Assembly (NCBI GenBank): GCA_013397455.1
Contig: VYZB01000745.1
Location: forward strand, 168,640 to 232,639
Reading direction: 5' to 3'
DNA length: 64,000 nt
Source: Crotophaga sulcirostris
Lineage: Eukaryota > Chordata > Aves > Cuculiformes > Crotophagidae
In this document: piece by piece, positions 26,517-39,342 of the stretch
How positions within the stretch are numbered: position 1 is the first letter of the stretch
Layout of the letters: each line of letters begins with the position of its first letter
Notes under the pieces: generated by a model
The model's input: the letters and a program-made list of their open reading frames with translations, nothing else
Told to the model about the DNA's origin: nothing
Databases searched by the model: none
Program-made: the position numbers and the translations under genes

Positions 26517-27082
26517 TTTACTGGGACACGCAGCTTAACTAAAGAATTACTGCATATCTGCCTGAAAAGGGTTAAAATGCCTGCCACCATCCTAGCTTGC
26601 ACCGCCTTCCATCATCTGAAATTAGAAATAGATCCCGAAGAAACCAACCAATTCAGCATCTTTCTCCTCACTCCCTCCTCCCCTGCCTCCCGCCCTCCCC
26701 TCACCGCACCCGCTGGGCTGCAATAACATTAGTAACGCCGGGCTCTGAATGACAGCTCTGATTTTGATTTGAGGGTAGAAATTCTGTCCTGGAATGTGAA
26801 ACCTCAGCCCTATTACATCAGAATCCTCAGATATGTGAATGTTTCTTTGCGGTTTCCATTGGTAGAGTGGCGTGCTTGCCAATATTAATCTAGTGTGTGT
26901 GTATGAGAGTATTTTTATATATATGTCTGTATATCTGTGGAGGGAGCAGGCATTAAAAAGCCAATGGGAGCAGATTTGAGTGCTTTAAGGGGGAAAATAA
27001 AAAGTCTCCTTCCCTTCAAAGTCTGGTACATTTTTCCTACCGCCAAGCTGGGATCCTCTTTGAACTGGGAAACGTTTGCCTC

Positions 27083-27220
27083 TATGGTAGAAGTATAAAA
27101 AACCTACTCCAGGTTTAGGATTCCTGGTAGTTCAGCAGTTGGGAGGCGTTACTATGGTATTAAAAATCCTACTCCAGCTTTAGGATTCCTGGTAATTCCG
27201 CACCTGGGAGGCGTTACTAT
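27083..27220 (+). repeat. Tandem duplication, two units of about 70 bp
   Basis: The blocks CTACTCCAGGTTTAGGATTC and CTACTCCAGCTTTAGGATTC, and the ending GGGAGGCGTTACTATG, occur twice in order (27083-27152 and 27153-27220) with roughly 10% difference and a small indel. Confidence 0.9.
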
Positions 27221-27430
27221 GCCCAACTGAACAAAAGCATCCCTGAGCCCCATTCAGAAATTTAACCGGAAAGATCCACGTTCCTATCGGACAATGACAC
27301 CGTTGTAGCAGCAATGGTGTTGGGAAGGGCCTGCTGATTGGTTGGCAGGACGTTTTTGGAGGCTGTGGTTAATTCCTCTGATTAACCACAGGGCCTCTTT
27401 TTGAAAGGATACTGAGTCAGAACTGCCAAG

Positions 27431-27458
27431 ACATACACATGCATGCACGCATGCATGA
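27431..27458 (+). repeat. Alternating CATGCA low-complexity
   Basis: ACATGCATGCACGCATGCATG, a near-palindromic purine-pyrimidine alternating stretch. Confidence 0.75.
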
Positions 27459-27844
27459 GCACTGGTGCGCTTGCTTGCTGACGTAGGTGCCACAAATCTT
27501 ATCCAGTGTGGTAATGGGGAGCCTTCAGAGAAGGTGATTTTTTTTGGACGGGGTGCTTAGGCCCCTGGGGAAAGCTTTAGGAGCAAAAGGTTGAGGTTCT
27601 TCAAAGGCTGCCCAGCTCATACTTGTTATTTCCCAGGTGTGTTTGTCCTCAGGAATGGTGATTTACCCAGGATGAAAAAGGAAAAAAGTTAGAAAGGTAA
27701 TTCCAGGTCTCCCTCATCTCCTAGCATGAGGGAGGTCCCAGCTCAGTGGAAACCTCAATGCTGACTCAGGAAAGGTCTTCCAGGTAACAAAATATTGAGT
27801 CATCTGCCAGCTGAAACAACCATCATCATGGTCTGAGAACTTTC

Positions 27845-27985
27845 TTTTTAGAACTGAGATGGATGGGAGTATAACTAATTCACAGAAGACCACGAAGGTT
27901 GTGCATGGCCAAGCCATGGACACAACCTGGACCTCCATAGTCTCAAGACAGTGCACTACCAACTAGACCATCCTGCTAGAGCAGA
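27845..27985 (-). repeat. Possible tRNA-derived SINE (MIR-like)
   Basis: Read on the minus strand, GATGGTCTAGTTGGTAGTGC resembles a pol III A box and GGTCCAGGTTGTGTCC a degraded B box, about 30 bp apart, followed by a MIR-like core. It is decayed, so it could be chance similarity. Confidence 0.4.
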
Positions 27986-28724
27986 AGGTCTACCTGATGT
28001 CTCCTAAAAACCCACCTTGAAAACAGACTGAACACCACTGGCCATCCACTGGCCATCCACCCTTCAAAAATCTAGCCTTGCCACACCACAGGACCCTGTT
28101 CTAAAAGGTGTGATGCTTCAGCCAGTCTCATTTAATTTGACTCCTTCACTGTTTCAACCGTTGACTGAAAAAATAAAGAAAAGCTGGAAAAAAGCTAAAG
28201 GAAAGCAAGAAGGACAAACGCTCAATATCCATGATACCAGGGGCTGGGACGATCAGTAAAATATTGTAAAACTCACAATACAGTATCAAGATTAGGGAAC
28301 ATAATTTTCAAAATTGGTGTCATTGAATGTTGCCCTCTGTCCACTCCATTCCATGAACTGCTGGGATGAGATAATGATGGGAAAGGTGTGGGATGGATCT
28401 GATCCCCCCTTTCTTCCCATCTCCGACAGCTTCCCTCTGCCTCTTGCAACTGCCATCTCCCTAAGGACACCCAACCTGTCCCCTTCCCCTGCAAAAGAAT
28501 GCTCTGGAGGCCTTCCTTCTGCTTAGCCAGTTATGGTTGCTCCTGGAGGGGGCTGGCCAGGATGAGACCTCTCTAATGTGGCTGAGTTGCCTTTGGGGTT
28601 GGTGAAATGACTTCCCACCAAGTCACACACCATCCTTCCTCTCTGGGTCATGCTCTGTGGTGGACACTGCACAAGCTTAGGGCACTTCCCCCCATCCTCC
28701 CTGGTCACCTTCCTGGTTTTTTTT

Positions 28725-29097
28725 AGCCTGAAAAAGAGGACGCACAGGGGAGACCTTATTGCTCTCTACAACTGCCTAAAAGGAGGTTGTAGCCAGGCAG
28801 GGGTTGGTCTCTTCTCTCAGGTGACCAGGGACAGAACTAGAGGACATGGACTCAAGCATTGTCAGGGAAAGTTTAGGCTTGATATTAGGAAAAAGTTCTT
28901 CCCTGAAAGGGTGATTGGCCATGGGAATGCGCTGCCCAGGGAGGTGGTGGAGTCGCCAACCCTGGAGGTGTTTAAGAGGAGATTGGCTGAGGCACTCAGT
29001 GCCAGGGTTTAGATGATGGGCTGGTGTTGGTGTTGGGTTATGGGTTGGACTTGATGATTTCAGAGGTCCTTTCCAACTTTGCAATACTGTGATACAT
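28725..29097 (+). mobile_element. CR1 LINE, ATACTGTG-tailed subfamily
   Basis: From the GCCTGAAAAAGAGGACGCAC block through GACAGAACTAGAGGACATGG to GCAATACTGTGATAC; carries the GCATTGTC variant shared with the 50.6 kb copy. Confidence 0.92.
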
Positions 29098-30572
29098 TGC
29101 AAAGTTCCACCAAAGCACAGCAATCCATCTTCTACAATCTGTCCACAGTGAGCTGATCCTTCCTTCCCAACTGCACTGCAGCTGTAACCCAGAGGCTGAA
29201 CTGCAAAAAAGCCTAAGTGCTATTTCAGATGCATTGTGTGCTGAACCTGTAACAAGATCTCCCTTTCCTCTTCCCTCTCGGTTTGGTAGGAGACTTCCTC
29301 TCTGCTCCCCTTTGCATCTCAGCTTTCCACCAGCCTGACCTCAGGGTAGAAACTTCACAGCAGCCTGGTGGCTTTGGGAGAACAGGAAACCAAAACAGAG
29401 ATGGAGATGGCTTCTGCATGAACTCATAGAGTGCATGGGAAAAACAAAATAAACAAAACCTGGCCACCACGGGCACCCGTGGGCTGGATGTGCCCTCCCC
29501 CTCCCACAAGGGTCCCTGCATTCCCCACTCCCTGTGGTTTGGCTGGCTTCCAGGAGTGTGACCCTCAGAGCAGTTGGCTGTTATATTTTCATACTATGCT
29601 TAGGGCTTAACCTGACTCCTAATTTGTCCACTTCCACCAATGGGGACATAACTTGCACTGATCTGAATCCAGAGGGAAACTGCTTTCTGCTGCAGGACAG
29701 CTCCGAGCTGCATCAGAACATCAGGTGTGGGGGCTTTGAGGCCCCATCCATTGCAAAACCTTGTCTGTGCTTTTGCTTTTGCATTGCAGTCAGCTGTAAA
29801 ACAGCCTGTTCAGAGCATTTCTGCTCCCTCAAACTCTAGTATGGGTGCATGAATTTCCTTACAATGGATGTGGTCCTCTAATTTAGGTGTCTGTGGTGTG
29901 GATGGTTCCACCACACCTGACCACCTAATGTCACAGCAGCATTAAGAAAGAGGTGCTTTAGGCTGCAATTCATCTATTTTTTAATCATAGGATGGTGCCC
30001 TCAGCCAACAGCTGCATTGTATGGGTTGTCACTAGAGGAGTCCAGGGTCACTGGCTCAAACAGAGGTGTTGGTATTTGTACAGTGACTCCCATCCATTTG
30101 AGTCCCAGCTAAGAGGTCTTATAGGACTCAATAGAGTTGTCCTTTTGTCTGACTCATAATTTTAGATGCCCAAGTGTTCTGCCTGGCTTCAAGTTGCTTT
30201 TACAGAAGGAAATGAGTTTTTTCTTGGTACCATGTTGTATCTGCAATTCCCACACAGTTGTCTTCTGCAGCCTAGGACATCTCGTTTGGCTCTTGGCATA
30301 AACATAACCCATGTTTTCAGGATGAAACCTTCAGGGTTTTGGTGTTCATGTGCCCTGTTTCCTTCCAGTGTCAGAGGGAGGAATGTGGGTGATGGAGATG
30401 TATTTTATAGGTGACTGTTGGCATTCTGACTATCATCACACTGGATCCTCTATCCAGCTTTCTCCTCTTTTTTCTTTCCCCCACTGCAAGACAATGGCAA
30501 GACTCTGCAACATTTAGATCCTGAAGCTGAAATGGATCCAGTGGTCTTTTGAGGGGTTGGCAGGCTATGCTG

Positions 30573-30730
30573 AAGCATGGGTTGTGGATGTCCCCTCCCT
30601 GGAGGTGTTCAAGGCCAGGTTGGATGGGGCCTTGAGCATCCTGGTCTAGTGGGAGGTGTCCCTGCTCATGGCAGGGGGTTGGATCTGGATGATTTTTAAG
30701 GTCCCTTCCGACCCAAGCCACTCTATGATG
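30573..30730 (+). mobile_element. CR1 LINE 3' end
   Basis: CCCTCCCTGGAGGTGTTCAA to CCACTCTATGATGG, with the CATGGCAGGGGGTTGGATC block. Confidence 0.88.
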
Positions 30731-31443
30731 GAAGAACATGTAAGGGCTTTCCAGATCAAGTATCTGCAAGGTTTCTGAGTGCTGCTGATTCAGCTGTTGT
30801 TAATGATATGTTTGAAATTAGCAGGGGAAGTGTTTTCCTCTCCTGCATGATAAGCAATGCCAGAAAGCCTCTGTCACCAGCTCCAGTCACTGGTTTTTTT
30901 AAAAAAATAAAATGTGACTAAAAAAAGCTTAAGGATGAAGAGAAGTGATATTTGCAAAAGGCACAGAAGTCACTGATTTCCAACGCCTCAGGGAAATCAC
31001 TGAGTGTCGAACATGACTTTTTGCTACAGAATTCTGTTCCTCTCATCTGTAGAGCTGACAGGCACAGATCCCTACCATCTGCAGAGCAACTGGGGTCAGC
31101 TCTCAGACTGAGACACTCCAGTTTAGATGTGCAAATGTGCCTCTGTGTGTGTATTGAGTGTACATGTTTACATGATGATGCTCAACAAGGAGAGATTCTG
31201 AGGTTCAGTTTCCTACACCTAAGCATTCAGATGCCTGTAGGTATCCATGTGGACCCCAGATGCTGTTCCAGAAGAGCATGGGTCTTGCAGACATCTGCCA
31301 GCCTTGTGCTAATACTGCAGGTTGCAACACATCTCCAGTGGTGCCAGGTGTCTTAAGTGCAGGCAAATAAACTGGGCCCCTATAACTACAGTCAGCCAAG
31401 TTGGAGAGCTGTTCACCTCTGTGCACCAGTCTGTGCCACAACG

Positions 31444-32058
31444 TGCTCAGGTGGGCAAGAAGGCCACCAGCCCCCTGGCTTGGCTCAGCCCTGGGGTGGC
31501 CAGCAGGAGCAGGGCAGGGATGGTCCCCCTGCCCTCGGCGCTGGGGAGGCCCCACCTCGACTCCTGGGTTGAGTTTTGGGCCCCTGACTCCAAGAAGGCC
31601 CTGGAGGGGCTGGAGCGCGTGCGGAGAAGGGAGCGGAGCTGGGGAAGGGTCTGGAGAAGAGGGGCTGTGGGAGCGGCTGAGGGCCCTGGGGCTGTTTAGG
31701 CTGGAGAAGAGGAGGCTGAGGGGAGACCTCCTGGCTCTCTGCAGCTCCTGGAGAGGAGGCTGTGGGGAGGGGGGTGCTGGGCTCTTCTCCCAAGGAACAA
31801 GGAATGGGATGAGAGGAACTGGCCTCAGGTTGCACCAGGGAGGTTTAGGTTGGATACTAGGAAAAATTTATTTCCTGAAAGAATGGTGAAGCCCTGGCAG
31901 AGGCTTCCGAGGGAGGTGGTGGAGTCTCCATCCCTAGAGGGGTTCAAAAACCGTGTAGATGTTGCACTTTTGGACATGGTTTAGTGGACATGTTGGTATT
32001 GTGTTGATGGTTGGACTTGGTGATCTCAGAGGTCTTTTCTGACCTTAATATTTCTATG
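31444..32058 (+). mobile_element. CR1 LINE fragment with 341-bp tract shared with 16.2 kb copy
   Basis: Starts abruptly at about 31448 with CAGGTGGGCAAGAAGGCCAC and ends AATATTTCTATGG. Its first 341 bp match 16176-16516 with two differences and no indel, whereas its 3' half (GGTTTAGGTTGGATACTAGG, GATGTTGCACTTTTGGACAT) is a different CR1 subtype. Confidence 0.92.
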
Positions 32059-32366
32059 GTAAAAAAAAGGAAAAGGCTGGGGTAGACCCACATCTCAGAA
32101 GCCAGCTGATCTCTTTGGGTGGACCATGGAGGTATTCATGAGAGGTACTGCTTTTCCATCTCATGCCAAGCTCAACTACAGTATCAATAGCCACAGGACA
32201 TCCAGGAGGCCACAAACAAAATATGCCCCAAATCTTCTGTTCACATTAATGGGAAAATGTTCCATAAATCCTGTGCTGCAACCACCTGCTGAGAATGCCC
32301 CACAACTGCAGAATCTTGGAGGGCTGTAAGTGGGAATGACAACACTCTTTGCTTGTCAGCTTTCAT

Positions 32367-32537
32367 AAATTGCCCAGGGAAGCTGTGGCTGCCCCATCCA
32401 TGGAGGTGTTGAAGGCCAGGTTGGATGGGGCTTTGAGCCCCCTGATCCAGTGGGAGGTGTCCCTGCCCATGGCAGGGGGTTGGGACTGGATGATCTTTAG
32501 ATCCCTTCCAACCCAAACTTTTCTATGACTCTGTGTT
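32367..32537 (+). mobile_element. CR1 LINE 3' end
   Basis: TTGCCCAGGGAAGCTGTGGC through CTTTTCTATGACTCTGTG; about 170 bp. Confidence 0.9.
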
Positions 32538-34179
32538 CCCAGCAGACTCCAGGCATAAACTGTTATCAGCAGCACCACACAAAAAGGTGTTACAGGATTT
32601 GCAGGAACACACTAGACCTCACCTGTAGACATGAAATGGGGATTGTATGATATGGTTGCCTGCAAGAACACATCTCAATTATGCAATTTTTTTTTTATTC
32701 CTATGCGTATTTTAAAGCATCTGCCCAACTTTCATGATGTGCATGTATGACACTTTGATGGCTTTGCATCAGTATAACACAGTAAACACTGTGTAAACAT
32801 GTTTTATGCCAACTCTTTGAGGCTACGCACAGTTGTTGGCTTTTAAAAGGACCCCAGAGAGATCCAAGAACAAAGGCCAGGCCTAGAAGATATTTGGTTT
32901 GAACAATGGAGTTTAGATAAAGCAACCCTGCAGCACGCTGTGCCTTTCCCATTGTGTTTGGTATGTGATGGATGCTTGTGGTCTCTCTGATTTCTCTAGA
33001 AGCAGTAAAACCACCACGATATAAACAAGCAGTAGCAGATGAAGACAGGATCAGTGGGCTGAGGTTAGGTCATAGGATGGTCCATCTTGCTAGGCTGGTG
33101 GTTTCCAAGTTGAGCTAACCTCCCAAGTTGCTGGCTCCTATTCCCCTTTCCTATGATTTCAGTAGATGTAGGTCACATTTACCCTTAAGCTCATCCTTGA
33201 AAACAGGATGGGTTTGACCTGCTTAGATGTGTTTGGCATTAGGGTTGTTTTTAGGGAGATGGGAATGAAGGAAACTTCTGCTTAATGAGCAAAATATGTC
33301 ATTGCTCCTGCCAGTGTCTGAAAAGGTGACCAGAAAAACGACCATGCTGAAGGTGCTGCTATTGGAAGGCTGTGTGAAAGGGAAGGGGTTCGGGATCAAA
33401 GGTCTGGTATGGGTTTTGGAGAGAAATTGCTTAAGAATCTGCCTATTAATGCCAGGTTTCTCATGTGTACCATGGTTTATGCAAAGGCTGAGGAGCTCCA
33501 AGAAGGCACTTTGCCCTCACTCCTGTTTTTAAGGTAACCCAAGGAAGCTGCAAGAATGGCCAGTCTGGGCCAGATTAAAGGTCTTTTTTAGCCCTGCTCC
33601 CTTTCTTCTCCTACGTGCCCAGGAACAGGCGCTTAGGGAAAAGTGTAAGAACAGAACAAATATAGAATGAATAAATAGATATACATATATATACCCTCAC
33701 ACCTATTTGTCTACCATCTAGTGGTTGTGTAGCACTGCTGTGCACCCTCTCCCAGTGTTCAGCAGCTCGTGGTGCAGCAACGTGAAACGCGCAGCAGACA
33801 AACAGCTGGTATTTAACCACACCTCCTACCTCAAAGAGTGAACACCAGCCAACCCATTCCCCTTCCTTCCCTTGTCCTGCTGGCTCTGAACACCAGAGGG
33901 AAAATCAAAAAAGCAGAGCGGCCTGGTCAGGGTGCTGTGGGAAGCCACAGACCTCTCAGGTTATCTCGTTCCAGGGCAGGGAGACTTTCTGAAGAGCCAG
34001 GGTGCAATTGGGATGGGGGTGCCCATGGACGTTTCCTGGGGATGGAGTGGGAGAATAAGAATTTCCACCATCTCTGCTGTACTGGTTATGGATTATCCTA
34101 ACAGCAGAACAGGAGAGTCCAAGGAAGCAGCTCATAGCATAGTGGTGGCTTTCAGCACTGCCACAAAGGCAGAAAGAAA

Positions 34180-34415
34180 GAATCATAGAAACATTAAGGT
34201 TGGAAAAGACCTTTAAGATCATCCAGTCTAACCATCAGCCCAGCACCACCATGCCTGCTGAACCATGTCCTGAAGTGGAACAGCCACACGTTTTTTGAAC
34301 ATCTCCAGGGATGGAGACTCCACCACTTCCCTGGGCAGCGTGGTCCAGTGCTTCACCACTCTTTCAGCAAAGGAATTTTTCCTAATATCCAATCTAAACC
34401 ACGCCTGGTGCAAGA
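34180..34415 (-). mobile_element. CR1 LINE fragment
   Basis: Reverse copy from GAATCATAGAAACATTAAGG to AATATCCAATCTAAACCACG, same subtype as the 37.0 and 47.6 kb copies. Confidence 0.9.
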
Positions 34416-34934
34416 AAACTCTTATCTTCCCATGATGGGCTGCTAAGACACCTTCCCACGAAACTCCTTCCTACTGCTGGCTAAGCAGTTGTCTTCTACA
34501 ACTGTACCTGAGATGTGGCTGTTCACGGCAAGATTAATATTATCTGCAAGTTATTCAGGGAAACACACTTCAACAGCTAACTACAGCCTACCTGATCTCC
34601 TGGCTAAAGGGAGGACATCAATCTTCAGGGTTGTCAATCCAGCCTCCTTCAAGGGTGCTAATTTTCCCTTAGAAAACAGCCCAAGAGCAATTGCTCACTG
34701 GGCAGTTACGAGCTGTTAATTCGCCTGGCTCTGATGGCTTTAGCATACTTTGCTAATTTCAGAAAGCGGTTTCCTCGCCGCTCTGTGTGAAATAATCCTA
34801 TTTATATGGTTCAGGAAAAGGCAGCAAAAGATACAGACTTTCTCTGGGGGCCTCTGTTTGCCGCTTCGGTCAATCTTATAATTATCCCACAGTGGCTAAA
34901 ATGAGAAAATTACACATTTAAACAAGCATCCATG

Positions 34935-35055
34935 GATGTATATATGTGAGACTGCATGGGTGTTTATTTAGGTGTGTGTGTCTGTATGTGTAGCTATCTA
35001 TAGATACAGGCCTATTTCTAGTAGATAGCAATGCAGATAGATGTATATAGAGAGA
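34935..35055 (+). repeat. TG/TA-rich low-complexity stretch
   Basis: Interspersed TATATATGTG, GTGTGTGTGTCTGTATGTG and AGAGAGAGAG motifs. Confidence 0.7.
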
Positions 35056-35465
35056 GAGTCACAGACAGACTTTTTTTTCCCCTTTCTAATGCATGGTTTC
35101 TTAAAAGTTCCTCTGGCTCCATCTGCTCAAATGCTGTCCTACTCGGAGTCAGCCCACGATCTCCTTTCGAAATGTTGGTTAAATGCAGCTGTTGCTGGTG
35201 ACGCAGAGATGCTCTTCCCCAGGGAGGGGGGAAATAATAATAGAAAACAATCCCTCTCCAAAGACGACCGGTCTATCTTGCCAGATTCCCCGATTCTGAC
35301 ATCTCTTGACATATTTACTTTGAGGAAAAAAAATCAAAGGAAGGTTTATTAATACCAGTACTCCAGAGGCACTCTTGGGTGTAAAAGACAAGAGGCTTGC
35401 CTTGCTCTCTAAAAGTCATCACTCAACTGAGAAAAAAAAAAAAAGAAGGTAATTCCTTTTCTCAT

Positions 35466-35627
35466 TGGAATAATGTCCACAGGGAAATGGTGGATTCCTC
35501 TACACTGAACACTTTTAAGGCTCAGCTTGACAGGGTGCTGGGCCATCTCATTTAAACTATAGATCTCCTAATAAGGTTGGACCAGAGGATCATAGAGGTC
35601 CCTTCCAACCTGGCATTCTGTGATTTT
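35466..35627 (+). mobile_element. CR1 LINE 3' end, divergent subtype
   Basis: GGAATAATGTCCACAGGGAA, CTCAGCTTGACAGGGTGCTG and CTTCCAACCTGGCATTCTGT; the ACACTTTTAAGGCTCAGC block differs from the other CR1s here. Confidence 0.75.
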
Positions 35628-35769
35628 CTCTTCTATTTCCACAGTGCTTTTCATGCCAGCAAGTCAAAGAGACCGGCAGTAGATGTACACGCATTGTTCC
35701 ACTTGTGACTAAAAGGCAGCCACCTGGAAGGTGAAATAAGGCAACTGCATGACAACGTGCAACATCATC

Positions 35770-36142
35770 TTCAGCCTGGAGAAGAGGAGACTGAGGGGGG
35801 ACCTCATGACCCTTTGCTGCTTCCTCACAAGGGGAGGAGGAGGAGCAGGTGCTGAGCTCTTCTCTCTGGTGCCCAAGGACAGGACGCGAGGGAATGGCAG
35901 GAAGATGGGCCAGGGGAGGGTTAGGTTGGACCTGAGGAGAAGGTTCTTCCCCCAGAGGGTGGTGGAGCCCTGGAACAGCTCCCAGGGCAGCAGTCCCAGC
36001 CTGACAATATTCCAGCAGGCTTTGGGCAACACCCTCAGCCCCACGGTGTGAATGTTGGGGTGTCCTGTGCAGGGACAGGAGTTGGATCGATGGTCCTTGG
36101 GGGTCCCTTCCAACTCAGGACATTCTGTGATTCTATGATCAC
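35770..36142 (+). mobile_element. CR1 LINE fragment, distinct subtype
   Basis: TTCAGCCTGGAGAAGAGGAG, GAGAAGGTTCTTCCCCCAGA, GTGGAGCCCTGGAACAGCTC, ending ATTCTGTGATTCTATGA; GC-rich. Confidence 0.9.
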
Positions 36143-36200
36143 TATAAGGTGCGTGCGGGGCTGGACAGAGGACAGTAACCTCTCTCAAATACAAGATGAT

Positions 36201-36224
36201 TAATAATAATATTAATAATAATAA
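36201..36224 (+). repeat. (TAA)n microsatellite
   Basis: About eight TAA/AAT units with one interruption. Confidence 0.9.
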
Positions 36225-36382
36225 GATGCTGTTGTAAAGAACGTGTTAATCAAGGTACAATTGCAAAGCTGGGTCCAACTTCAATTTTTTCTGCTGTTTT
36301 TTCCCCAGGGCAGACATCACTTAGGCAATGTTGTACATTTAATCTGAATAATGATTACTGAGATGAAATGTCTTACCATTCT

Positions 36383-36486
36383 TTGAACAACCTGGTTGAG
36401 TGGAAGGCGTCCCTGCTCATGGTATGGCGGTTGGAACTGGATGATCTTTAAGGTCCCTTCCAACCCAAACCATTCTATGATTCTAA
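36383..36486 (+). mobile_element. CR1 LINE 3' end, short
   Basis: TTGAACAACCTGGTTGAGTG through CCATTCTATGATTCT; 100 bp. Confidence 0.87.
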
Positions 36487-37004
36487 GTATCATTAGATTA
36501 AATATCATTAAATTCATCTCTGAGTAGCCTGAACAGAAAACTCATGGCAAAAGATGACTGAGCCTTGTGTACAGAATAATTAAGATCATAAATCTAGGAT
36601 GCTTTACTAAAACAGCTCATAAAGAGAAGCAGAAATTTTCCAAGTAAGAGCAGAGGCTGAGAATAAAAACAAAGTCTTCTCCATCGTGACACTTCATCTA
36701 AAGTCTATGTGTTAGGAAGGACAGTCCAAGTTCCCCATCTGCGCAGTGACAACCTCTACACTCAGATGTCTCTGACTAAGACAGATACATGAAACCCAGA
36801 ACAAAAGACTTTGCTTTCAGCCTTGGGTTTTTTTTTGCCAGCCCTGGGTGCTTGGTGGTGGAAAGTCTCTATTTCATCCTGGCGCTGGTAACAAATGGAA
36901 AACTTTCTTTTTCTTTGTAACTTTCCCCTACTGATTTACCTTGATCAAGTCTTATCTGCCAGCACAGGAGGTTTAAAAGAAAGGACCTCCTCTCCCTAGG
37001 GGAG

Positions 37005-37266
37005 ATAGAATCATAGAATCATTAGGGTTGGAAAAGACCTCTAAGATCATCAAGTTCACCCATCAACACAATACCACCACGCCCCGCAGTGCGACACACA
37101 CATGTTTTTCAAACACCTCCAGTGATGGTGACTCTGCCACTGTCCTGGGCAGTCTGTTCCAATGCTTGCCCACTCTTTCAGTAAAGACATTTTCCCTAAT
37201 ATCCAATTTAAACCTCCTTTGGTGCAACTTGAGGCCATTTCCTCTCATCCTACCACTTGTTACTGG
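37005..37266 (-). mobile_element. CR1 LINE fragment
   Basis: Reverse copy from ATAGAATCATAGAATCATTA to CATTTCCTCTCATCCTACCA, with both terminal octamers retained. Confidence 0.92.
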
Positions 37267-38399
37267 GAGATTTGCTCAGATGGAGGGATCTGCAGCATGT
37301 GCCTCCTACCACAGGACATGTCTGAGAGAGGTGTGACGTGGGAAATGAGTTCAGAGGGGCCAAGAAACTGTGCAGCTTAGTAAAGATCTCAGTGTGAGCA
37401 AGATCAGTGATTCCAACACCTACTCCAGAAAACTCTGGGGTTTCAATAGTTCTTTCCACTACATGGACTGGGAAAAGATGAGTCCTGCCAAAGCTGTTAT
37501 AAAAGTGAGCGTCTTCCAGTACTGAGACAACAGGCTTTGCTAGAGCAGTACCTGGTGTATCCAACATTGCCTGTTCCTTGACTGTGTGATATAACACAGG
37601 CAGATGCTCAAATAACCTCTTTCCTCACTGAAAGATTTCATTCATACATCACTTCACTCTTGAGAAAAAAAATACCAAAAAACCTAAGCTGTGGTTGGAT
37701 TGAAAATTAAGAATGTCCTCCCAAAGGGACTGTGTATCATCTTCAAGTCTGCTCCCAGCCATGAAGCTTGTGGTTAGATCTTTATCTTCAACTGCCTAAA
37801 AATAACCCCTGCTGCAAGAGATCAGTCCCTCAAGCCATAGCCCATATCCAAGGAGGACATCTTCCAAGTCCCACTGAGAAACCAGAGGGTTCTGCTAAAC
37901 TTTTTGCAAATTACAGAAATAGAGCAGCAATCGTGGGTGGAAATGTCTTTCTCTGCGAAACAAGGTCGCCTCCCTTCAGGTGACTCCATCGGCAGATTTG
38001 CGGTCACGTTAGCACAGATTTGCTTCTGTGATGCACTCAGCTTGGGAGACAATCAGTAGAAATACAGAAACCCAGCTGGGCTCATGTCCAGAGAGGTGAG
38101 AAAACTCTGCCTCACTCTATGTCAGCTATTATTTTGCCAACACCCTGAATATATGTAAAAATAAGGCCCATAGATCTGATGTACAGGTAGGTTTTTTTTC
38201 TCTTTTCTCCACCCCTTACCACCAGGAATGTACCAAAAACTCTCCATATGCTATGGATCCCTTTTCTAACTTTGGATTGGGGTCCCTGTTTCAAAACTGT
38301 GACTACAACAGCATTAGTTCAAGATCTGTTCTTACTTGTTAATTTGCTTTAGCAAAAGACTTTGTCCTTGCCCATCTAGGACAAGAGATGGAGAGCAAC

Positions 38400-38833
38400 G
38401 AAGATGGGGAAGGGTTTGGAGCACAAACCCTGTGAGGAGCGACTGAGGGAGCTGGGGCTGTTTAGCCTGGAGAAGAGGAGGCTCAGGGGTGACCTTATTG
38501 CTCTCTACAACTGCCTAAAAGGAGGTTGTGGTCAGGCAGGGGTTGGTCTCTTCTCTCAGGTGACCAGGGACAGAACTAGAGGACATGGACTCAAGCTTCG
38601 TCAGGGAAAGTTTAGGCTTGATATTAGGAAAAAGTTCTTCCCTGAAAGGGTGATTGGCCATTGGGATGTACTGCCCAGGGAGGTGGTGGAGTCGCCAACC
38701 CTGGAGGTGTTTAAGGGGAGATTGGCTGAGGCACTCAGTGCCATGGTTTAGATGATGGGTTGGTGTTGGTGTTGGGTTATAGGTTGGATTTGATGATCTC
38801 AGAGGTCCTTTCCAACCTTGTGATACTGTGATC
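38400..38833 (+). mobile_element. CR1 LINE, ATACTGTG-tailed subfamily, longest copy
   Basis: About 430 bp. It opens with GGGTTTGGAGCACAAACCCT and GAGGAGCGACTGAGGGAGCT, has an uninterrupted reading frame through [14 protein letters not shown], and ends GTGATACTGTGATC. It is the most complete local member of its subfamily. Confidence 0.93.
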
Positions 38834-39342
38834 TACAGTGAACAGGCCACATAAACCTCTGAACTTTAATTCCTACCTCTGAACCAAGAGCTTCCCTATT
38901 AATCACCTACAGAAGCAGAGTTGCTACTGGTTTGATTGGCAGATCTTATAGCTCTGTGTTTGTATGTTCCCTAGCACAGACAAACACACAAGCATTGGAA
39001 TCATTGGTAGCAACCTGGTAGCAAAACCATCACCTGGTGGGGAAGAGGGAGTCTCAGTGCCATGGAACAACCTCCATCCCTGAGACCGCTTGAAGTTTCT
39101 CCAAGATCCCTTTACAAATGGGATTGTGGCAGCTGGAGCAATCCCTTCTGGCTTTGAGGAAAACTTCAAATTCAACTAATTCCCCGTCAAAACAAAGATG
39201 TGGCTTTGGCAAGCTCGGACATAGTTTCCAAGAGGAGGCAGCAAACAGAGCCCATCAAGGGTTCTAAATGAGACAGAGCTCCTCAGGTCAGCCCTGGATG
39301 GGGCCAGCACTTCACGCTTCATGCACAAATGCAATTGCCTAC

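Larger units (their letters stand above)
25442..39342 (-). other. Intron G to M1
   Basis: A 13.9 kb intron carrying ten CR1 fragments, a tandem duplication at 27.1 kb and a SINE candidate at 27.9 kb. CR1-free stretches longer than 1 kb are 26.5-28.7, 29.1-30.5, 32.6-34.1 and 34.5-35.4 kb; I see no exon in them. Confidence 0.8.

Noticed and set aside
38404..38751. A 115-codon frame containing [16 protein letters not shown], as a host gene
   Set aside because: This is the well-known CR1 tail translation. It recurs at several loci on both strands in this window and is not a host gene.
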